A DNA stretch of 7,824 nucleotides. Source: Fimbriimonadaceae bacterium (GTDB lineage Bacteria; Armatimonadota; Fimbriimonadia; Fimbriimonadales; Fimbriimonadaceae). Of the stretch, positions 1 to 5,172 are shown piece by piece (the first letter of the stretch is position 1; every line of letters starts with the position of its first letter). The translations under genes were made by a program, and so were the position numbers. The notes beneath the pieces were generated by a model. That model was not told the DNA's origin, did no database searches, and saw nothing but the letters and a program-made list of their open reading frames with translations. The stretch covers positions 1-7,824 of the forward strand of contig JAIBBE010000249.1 in assembly GCA_019694835.1 (NCBI GenBank), in the 5' to 3' direction.

Positions 1-2
1 TC

Positions 3-305
3 GGCGAGGAACACATCCGCCGCATCGTGGAGATCCAGTTCGCCGACCTCAAGAAGCGGGTGGCGGAGAAGAAGATCGACGTGACGCTCTCGCCCGAGGC
101 CGCGTCTCTGCTCGCCCGCGTGGGCTACGACCCGACGTTCGGCGCGCGTCCGCTGAAGCGCGCGATCCAGCGGATGGTCGAGAACCCGCTCGCCCTGCAG
201 ATCCTCGCGGGCCACTTCCGCGAGGGCGACAAGCTCACGATCGAACCCACGAAGGACGGCGATCTCGCCTTCCGTCGCGAGGAGCGCAAGCAGCAGGCGG
301 CGTAG
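3..305 (+). CDS. clpB: ClpB disaggregase, C-terminal fragment (5' end outside window)
   Basis: This is the last 100 codons of an ATP-dependent Hsp100 chaperone. ClpB is a cytoplasmic hexamer that works with DnaK/DnaJ/GrpE to pull apart heat-aggregated proteins. The reading frame is open from base 3 and stops at TAG 303-305. The visible part is the small C-terminal subdomain of the second AAA+ module. Its key element is GYDPTFGARPLKRAIQ (fragment residues 41-56), which carries the sensor-2 GAR arginine, followed by ENPLALQIL and a short basic/glutamine tail. A GTG at 27 is internal and is not a start. Arg codons are all CGN and third positions are mostly G or C, unlike the operon downstream. 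ClpC or ClpA share this subdomain, but the sequence and ending match ClpB best. It is a core gene and probably unrelated to the next operon. Confidence 0.92.
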   Translation, partial: GEEHIRRIVEIQFADLKKRVAEKKIDVTLSPEAASLLARVGYDPTFGARPLKRAIQRMVENPLALQILAGHFREGDKLTIEPTKDGDLAFRREERKQQAA

Positions 306-483
306 GCCGAGATCTGGACACCTTCCACGCCTTGGCAGTTCCCGTCTCCGATCTGTCCGCCCTTGCGGCTCTGCTCCCAGTCTCCTAAGAGCCCTGCGAC
401 CCGTCGCTGCCTCTCCTCCAGAACGCTCGACCCAGATCCGCAGTGCCGCCAAACGAGTCTGAGTTACCCCGTATGATCCCCGG
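306..483. other. Intergenic gap between clpB and the operon
   Basis: This 178-base non-coding stretch holds the probable operon promoter at its right end. I see no hairpin followed by a T run that would serve as a clpB terminator. GGACA (316-320) and TGTCC (354-358) are complementary but too far apart to be convincing. No tRNA-like, integrase-site or repeat structure is evident. Open frames on either strand here are short and lack support. Confidence 0.7.
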
Positions 484-484
484 A
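472..484 (+). promoter_or_regulatory. Candidate -10 element giving a leaderless mRNA for the operon
   Basis: TATGAT at 472-477 matches the sigma-70 -10 consensus TATAAT at five of six bases, including the key A2 and T6. The first gene's ATG begins at 484, six bases after the hexamer, which is where transcription would normally start. No Shine-Dalgarno sequence lies between them or just upstream. Together these suggest a leaderless transcript. No -35 hexamer resembling TTGACA is seen at 16-18 bases upstream (about 448-455 reads GCCAAACG), and there is no TGn extended -10. The promoter may therefore be weak or need an activator. A chance match remains possible. Confidence 0.4.
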
Positions 485-2607
485 TGGTTGCACCAGGCGG
501 CCTCGACACCTTGGATCTGTTGAGCCAGTACCGAACTGGCGAGGCCGATCTCGTGGGAGATTTCTATCTCCCTTGCCTGCGCCGAGCCGCCGAGTACAAG
601 CGAGCCGTTGGCTATTTTCGATCCAGCGTCTTCCTGATCGTCGGGCAAGAGTCCGTCGAGTTCGCGAGGCGCGGTGGCCTCATTCGCCTCGTGTGCTCAC
701 CTTCTCTCTCGACCGCGGATTCCGAGATCATGGAGCGTGCATACGCCAACAGATCGGACCTGTCCGCAGCCTCCATCTGCGAGCAGATAGACCGTCTGCT
801 CGCAGACGACTCTACGGAGTATCGAACCCGAGTCCTTGCGACCCTGATCGCGGTTGGCTCTCTCGACCTTCGCCTTGCCGTCCGAGAGGGCGCCAGGGGG
901 ATTTACCACGAGAAGATTGGCATCTTCCGAGATTCTTCGGGGACGCTGGTTTCGTTCCTCGGCTCAGTGAACGAGACATGGAACGGATGGCACTTTGAAG
1001 GCAATCATGAGGTGATCGAGGTCTTTCGTTCCTGGGCGAGCTCCTCCGACAAGGAGCGGGCGATACGCCACGAAAGCTACTTTGAAAGGCTCTGGTCGGG
1101 CGACGTACCAGGCCTCGAGACGATCCCATTCCCAGACGCGGCAAGGAGGCGGCTCATCGAGGTCGCCCTCGATGACCTAGCCGAGGTTGATGCCGCGAGA
1201 CTCACCAGGACGCAGCTACCCGGGTCTCGCCTCAGCGATCAGCATCCCACGACGGACCCGCGGACCCTGCTTCCACACCAGACTGCCGCAGTAGCGGCGT
1301 GGGACGCGTGTGGCAAGCGGGGCATCCTGGAACACGCGACTGGAAGTGGAAAGACCTTCACCGCGATCGCCGCGATGCGCTCGCACCTAACGGAGGGGCT
1401 GCCTGTGATGGTCTTGGTGCCAAGCAGGCTGCTTCTCGAGCAGTGGGCCCTTGAAATCGAGAGCCAACTCCCTGGGGTTGTCGTCCTTCGTGCGGGCGGC
1501 GGCAACGACGCTTGGAGAAGACCCGGGCGCCTGCGTGCACTGACTCATCCCGTACCGCAGCAGCGGGGCAGGGTGATTCTTGCCACGATCCAAACTGCAG
1601 TGACAGATGACTTCATGACCGGCGTGAAGGGTGGACGACACCTGATGATCGTCGCGGATGAGGTCCATCAGACCGGCAGCACTGTGAACTCGCGGATCTA
1701 TCAACTCGAGAGCGGACCCCGGTTGGGCCTTTCGGCTACCCCTGAACGCTTCGGTGACCCTGATGGGACGGCGAGAATGTTCTCCTTTTTTGGTCCCGTC
1801 GTACCGCCCCCATTTACGCTGCGTGACGCGATCGACGCTGGTCGCCTCGTGGAGTACGAGTACTACCCACATCCGATTCCACTCGCGCCGGACGAGGCCC
1901 GGTCTTGGAAGGATCTAACGATGCAGTTGATCCGGGAGATCGGAGGCGGGTCACCCGACGGACTCTCTCGCCCCCTCTCTGACAGGGCCCGAATGCTGTT
2001 GATCCGGCGTGCTCGCATTGCCAAGAAAGCGAGAAACAAGGTAGCGCTTGCAGCGCACGTTCTGCGATCATCATTCTCGCGGGGCCAGCGATGGCTCGTC
2101 TATTGCGAAGACGCCCAGCAGTTGAGTGAGGTGATGGCCTCTCTGAGATCCGATGGCCTCAAACCAACCGAATACCATACTGCGATGCTTGGCGATATGT
2201 CGGCTACGCTCGGCTGGTTCAAGTCCTTCGGTGGAATTCTTGTATCGATTCGTTGCCTTGATGAGGGAGTTGACATCCCAGCGGTCGACCACGCCCTGAT
2301 CTTGGCATCCTCGCAGAACCCCCGCCAGTTCATTCAGCGTCGCGGGCGGGTCCTTCGGCGAGCGCAGGACAAGTCGCTGGCTAGAATTCACGACGCAATC
2401 GTCACGCCCCTAAGTCTGGAGGAGGAGCCCGAACAGGTTGCCCTTCTTCGTAGTGAGTTTGCGCGCGCAGTCGAGTTTGCCGACGGAGCGCTCAACAAGG
2501 GCGCCTCCGCGACTCTGCGCTCTCTAGCCGTCCAGCTTGGTTTCGATCCCGAACGTGGTCAACGCCAGGGTGTTGAAGTCGATGAGGGAGAATCAGAGGA
2601 AGCATGA
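484..2607 (+). CDS. PLD-nuclease-like / SF2 helicase fusion protein (707 aa)
   Basis: This is a two-part DNA enzyme and the first gene of the operon. The N-terminal part (about residues 10-205) is phospholipase-D-like. It has one HKD-type motif, with H142, K144 and D150 in HEKIGIFRD, then GSVNET at 160-165 and NHEVIEVF at 174-181. The part from about 255 to 670 is an SF2 helicase core of the XPB/Res type. It has LLPHQ (262-266), Walker A ATGSGKT (285-291, K290), TIQTA (368-372), DEVH (392-395), LSATP (416-420), motif V CLDEGVDIP (591-599) and motif VI QFIQRRGRVLR (615-625). All catalytic helicase residues look intact. The last residues are acidic (DEGESEEA). By family knowledge, HKD nucleases build one active site from two motifs, so a single copy implies a dimer. 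I infer ATP-driven DNA translocation coupled to cleavage. The ATG at 484 has no ribosome-binding site but fits the leaderless promoter. The stop overlaps the next start by 4 bases. Confidence 0.88.
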   Translation: MVAPGGLDTLDLLSQYRTGEADLVGDFYLPCLRRAAEYKRAVGYFRSSVFLIVGQESVEFARRGGLIRLVCSPSLSTADSEIMERAYANRSDLSAASICEQIDRLLADDSTEYRTRVLATLIAVGSLDLRLAVREGARGIYHEKIGIFRDSSGTLVSFLGSVNETWNGWHFEGNHEVIEVFRSWASSSDKERAIRHESYFERLWSGDVPGLETIPFPDAARRRLIEVALDDLAEVDAARLTRTQLPGSRLSDQHPTTDPRTLLPHQTAAVAAWDACGKRGILEHATGSGKTFTAIAAMRSHLTEGLPVMVLVPSRLLLEQWALEIESQLPGVVVLRAGGGNDAWRRPGRLRALTHPVPQQRGRVILATIQTAVTDDFMTGVKGGRHLMIVADEVHQTGSTVNSRIYQLESGPRLGLSATPERFGDPDGTARMFSFFGPVVPPPFTLRDAIDAGRLVEYEYYPHPIPLAPDEARSWKDLTMQLIREIGGGSPDGLSRPLSDRARMLLIRRARIAKKARNKVALAAHVLRSSFSRGQRWLVYCEDAQQLSEVMASLRSDGLKPTEYHTAMLGDMSATLGWFKSFGGILVSIRCLDEGVDIPAVDHALILASSQNPRQFIQRRGRVLRRAQDKSLARIHDAIVTPLSLEEEPEQVALLRSEFARAVEFADGALNKGASATLRSLAVQLGFDPERGQRQGVEVDEGESEEA
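2595..2600 (+). promoter_or_regulatory. Ribosome-binding site for the 66-aa gene
   Basis: AGAGGA lies inside the last codons of the helicase gene, three bases before the ATG at 2604. The spacing is short, but the match to the anti-SD sequence is good. It supports 2604 as a real start within the ATGA overlap and hence supports this very small gene. Confidence 0.5.
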
Positions 2608-2804
2608 CCCACGAAGATCTTGCCTTTCAGACACTCGCCGGTCTGGCCGCAGAGGGACCATCAGGTCTTCCGGCGACTTTGATTGAGGCTGCCTATAGCA
2701 TTCAGAAGCGGCACCAGTTTGACCACGACAGATCTGCGGCCATACAGGAGCTCCAAGACCTGATCGAGCAGCACGTAAAGACCTCAGGCGAGCGTGCCCG
2801 GTGA
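2604..2804 (+). CDS. Small helical protein of unknown function (66 aa)
   Basis: I do not recognise the family. The protein is short, mostly polar and probably all-helical. A first helix (about residues 4-15, EDLAFQTLAGLA) is followed by GPSGLP and a second helix (23-36), then a third, charged one from about 40 (DHDRSAAIQELQDLIEQHV) that may pack as a coiled coil. There is no signal peptide, membrane segment, cysteine pair or catalytic motif. The case that it is real rests on position: it starts on ATGA shared with the helicase stop, has an SD sequence, ends on GTGA shared with the ATPase start, and fills exactly the space between two large genes. I infer an adaptor or subunit linking the helicase and the SMC-type ATPase, by analogy with small middle components of three-component ABC-ATPase conflict systems. 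That analogy is positional, not by sequence. Confidence 0.75.
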   Translation: MTHEDLAFQTLAGLAAEGPSGLPATLIEAAYSIQKRHQFDHDRSAAIQELQDLIEQHVKTSGERAR

Positions 2805-4789
2805 AGCTGGTTTCGCTCGTTATGACGAACTTCATGCCCTTCAGGGGCGAAGTGTCGCTCGCCTTCCCGCAAGACCCTACGCGGAATGTGATGTTGGTCT
2901 TCGGCGACAACATGCGGGGAAAGACGAGCATCCTGAACGCCTTCCGTTGGGCCTTCTATGGAAAAGCATACGGACGTCATCTCCTCGAAATACCCCTTCA
3001 CGAAATCATCAACAAAGAGGCTGTTGAAGATGGATCGTCCGTGGTGGAGGTCGGGGTTGAGTTCAGTGCAGAGGGACACCAGTACGAGATCCGGCGGCGC
3101 GCCGTCAAGCGAGCCATAGTCGCCCGGCCAATGCGCGCCGAAGACTTCGAGCCCACGACAATAGCCTTGAAGAAAGATGGTTCAGTTGTTGCGGGTCACT
3201 TGGTTGAGGCCGAGATCAACCGCTTCGTCCCGGAGCAGGTCTCGAGGTTCTTCCTCTTTGATGGCGAACTGCTTCAGGAGTATGAGACCCTGCTCATTGA
3301 GGGCAGTGATCAGGGCCGACAGATCAAGGAAGCCATTGAGCAAGTCCTCGGCGTCCCAACACTGATCAATGGGAGGAATGACGCATCTCTGCTCTTGAAG
3401 CAGTTTCGTCGACAACAGACAAGGGACTTAGCGCACGTTGAGGGCCTTGAGAAGCAGGCCGAGCGACAAGGTGAGTTGCAGTCAAGACAGGAGGCGCTTG
3501 AGAAGGACATCGGCGACCTGAAGGAGTCTCTGCAACGAACTCGAACCAGCCGCACGACACTAGAGGACGAATTTGAAGCGGTAGCGTCAATCCATAAAGA
3601 CAAGTCTCGGCTGGACTCCCTAAACGGCCAGTCAAAGGCAATCCAGGCGGAGCTACAAGAGCTAGCAACGCGCCGACGTGAACTTCTGCGTGACGCCTGG
3701 CGAGATCTGGTGCGACCGCGGCTGGCCGCCCGAAAGTCGGCTCTGCGAGTCCAGCAAGAGAGCCTCATCAGCCAGAGCAACCGCCGGCAGCAGCTAGTTG
3801 CGCGCAGAGAGGACCTCAGGCGGATAACGGCATCAGGAATGTGTCCCTTTTGCGGTCGTGAGGCCGAAGCACCCCAGCGAGAAGTGTCACAGCGAGAGTT
3901 AGATCGCCTCGAGGCCGATCTGGCGTCTCTCGCCGGAGATCACGGATCGATCAGCGAAGTCACGTCTCAAATCCGAGAGATCGATCGGATCTTGACAGAT
4001 GGCGTTAGCGATCTACTCAGGGAGTTGGATTCCAGAGCTAGGAAGCTCGACGTGAAGCTTGTCACGATCGAGGATGAGGGAGCAAGGTTAAGAGAAAACA
4101 TTCGAGGCTTTGATACAGTCGAGATTGCGCGCAAACGAGTGCAGTGTGACATGTTCCTTCAGGAGGAAGGTCGCCTCCAACGCGATCTGGACGCACAGAT
4201 GGCTGAGATGGAGAAGGTAAAGAAGGAGATGGCCGCTGTGTCGCGGTCCATTCAACATCTTCCCAAGGCGAGGGAGAGCCGGAGCACGGCGATCGTCAAT
4301 GTTTGTGTGGCGCTTGAGCGAGTCTTCTCCACAAGTATCGAGAGACTACGCGACAGTCTCAGGGAGGAGGTGGAGGCGAAGGCCTCCTACGCCTTCCGTC
4401 AACTGACGACACAGCGAGCGTATTCTGGACTTCAGATAAACCAGAACTATGGACTGTCTATCGTTGACAACTCCGGTGCGCGCGTGACGGTCCGGAGCGC
4501 AGGCGCTGAACAGATCGTCGCGCTGTCGCTCATCGACGGGCTTGCTAGAACTGGGCGGTCCTCGGGTCCAGTGGTGATGGATACGCCATTTGGACGCCTG
4601 GATATAAAGCACCGCGGAAACATCCTCCGGTACCTGCCTGCAACGGCTGGGCAACTCATCCTTTTGGTTCATGACGGCGAGATCCGGAAGGAGACTGACC
4701 TCGAGCCAGTCGCTGCCCGCGTAGGAGCGGAGTACGAGATTGTTGAGGTGAGTTCCCGAAACTCCCAAATCCGGAAGGTTGCTAAATGA
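2801..4789 (+). CDS. DndD-like SMC/Rad50-type ATPase with zinc hook (662 aa)
   Basis: This is an ABC-class ATPase split by a coiled-coil arm. The N-terminal head has the typical opening KLVSLVMTNFMPFRGEV and a Walker A GDNMRGKT (residues 35-42, K41). FFLFDGELLQE at 150-160 is a DndD-branch hallmark. Heptad-rich, Glu/Arg/Gln-rich arms run at about 195-340 and 360-485, with a Rad50-like zinc hook CPFC (C348, C351) between them. The C-terminal head has a signature SAGAEQ (566-571), Walker B/D-loop VVMDTPFGRLD (591-601) and H-loop H624 in LLVHDGE. The length fits DndD (about 650-700 aa). Thr595 sits where most ABC ATPases have the catalytic Glu, as in other DndD-type proteins. Family knowledge suggests a DNA-end- or structure-sensing clamp that dimerises at both hook and head. 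The GTG at 2801 is chosen because the next ATG (2822) would cut off the first beta strand. The start overlaps the 66-aa gene's stop (GTGA). A general Rad50/SbcC homologue is the alternative, but FDGE plus DTPxGRLD favours DndD. Confidence 0.88.
   Translation: MKLVSLVMTNFMPFRGEVSLAFPQDPTRNVMLVFGDNMRGKTSILNAFRWAFYGKAYGRHLLEIPLHEIINKEAVEDGSSVVEVGVEFSAEGHQYEIRRRAVKRAIVARPMRAEDFEPTTIALKKDGSVVAGHLVEAEINRFVPEQVSRFFLFDGELLQEYETLLIEGSDQGRQIKEAIEQVLGVPTLINGRNDASLLLKQFRRQQTRDLAHVEGLEKQAERQGELQSRQEALEKDIGDLKESLQRTRTSRTTLEDEFEAVASIHKDKSRLDSLNGQSKAIQAELQELATRRRELLRDAWRDLVRPRLAARKSALRVQQESLISQSNRRQQLVARREDLRRITASGMCPFCGREAEAPQREVSQRELDRLEADLASLAGDHGSISEVTSQIREIDRILTDGVSDLLRELDSRARKLDVKLVTIEDEGARLRENIRGFDTVEIARKRVQCDMFLQEEGRLQRDLDAQMAEMEKVKKEMAAVSRSIQHLPKARESRSTAIVNVCVALERVFSTSIERLRDSLREEVEAKASYAFRQLTTQRAYSGLQINQNYGLSIVDNSGARVTVRSAGAEQIVALSLIDGLARTGRSSGPVVMDTPFGRLDIKHRGNILRYLPATAGQLILLVHDGEIRKETDLEPVAARVGAEYEIVEVSSRNSQIRKVAK
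4773..4778 (+). promoter_or_regulatory. Ribosome-binding site for the 128-aa gene
   Basis: GGAAGG lies seven bases before the ATG at 4786, within the end of the ATPase gene. It is the best SD in the operon. It supports ATG 4786 over the in-frame ATG at 4810, which has no such site. Confidence 0.55.
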
Positions 4790-5172
4790 CTCCAACTGTT
4801 GAGCCAACGATGATCGGGTTAAGCGAGAAGAGCCATGAATTGCTCAAACGACTTAAGGTGGATGAGCACTTCTCGGAGATGGCAGATGCGTACCGGTTTG
4901 GCGTTGCGCTGGCTCTCGCACGGGGCATCAGCCCGGGCGAGGTACCGGCCCCGAGGACAACAATCTTCAGCGTCGCGACGATCGATCCAAATGGTGACCT
5001 GGCAACTGCGATCCGCTCTATTCTGGACTTGGAAGGCGGGTCTGTTTACAGAATGGCGGAGCGGTTGGCGGAGTGGGGGGTACAAGAGATCGGGCGCCAA
5101 GCTGAATCGGGTGAAGTCGACGTCGTCTCACTCATGGATGAAGCTGGGGTGTATTCGACGAGCGCTACGTGA
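4786..5172 (+). CDS. Small protein in the DndE position, possible DNA-binding adaptor (128 aa)
   Basis: It follows the DndD-like gene on an ATGA overlap, the place that dndE takes after dndD. The N-terminal part (residues 10-47) has LSEKSHELLKRLK, then MADAYRFGVALALARG. This is a helix-turn-helix or ribbon-helix-like layout that in outline recalls the start of DndE, a small protein that binds nicked DNA in Dnd systems. The middle has a short extended stretch, TTIFSVATIDPNGD (58-71). The rest is helical (72-117), with YRMAERLAEWGVQEI at 88-102. No cysteines, signal peptide or membrane segments are seen. DndE is usually about 110 aa and strongly basic on its DNA face; this protein is acidic in its C-terminal third, so I do not call it DndE. 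I infer a partner of the ATPase or helicase. Coupling to both neighbours by 4-base overlaps makes expression near certain. Confidence 0.82.
   Translation: MTPTVEPTMIGLSEKSHELLKRLKVDEHFSEMADAYRFGVALALARGISPGEVPAPRTTIFSVATIDPNGDLATAIRSILDLEGGSVYRMAERLAEWGVQEIGRQAESGEVDVVSLMDEAGVYSTSAT

Noticed and set aside
1387..1872. 161-aa minus-strand open frame inside the helicase gene
   Set aside because: The plus-strand frame holds intact helicase motifs in the same stretch. The minus frame has no family features.
2270..2275. TTGACA, a perfect -35 hexamer inside the helicase gene
   Set aside because: The bases 16-18 downstream do not resemble a -10 box, and the codons encode the conserved motif V GVDIP.
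3992..3997. TTGACA inside the ATPase gene
   Set aside because: No -10-like hexamer follows at proper spacing and no gene starts nearby.
2801..5172. Naming the ATPase and the following small gene dndD and dndE
   Set aside because: The ATPase has branch signatures, but the neighbours differ from Dnd operons and the small protein is not a clear DndE, so symbols would mislead.
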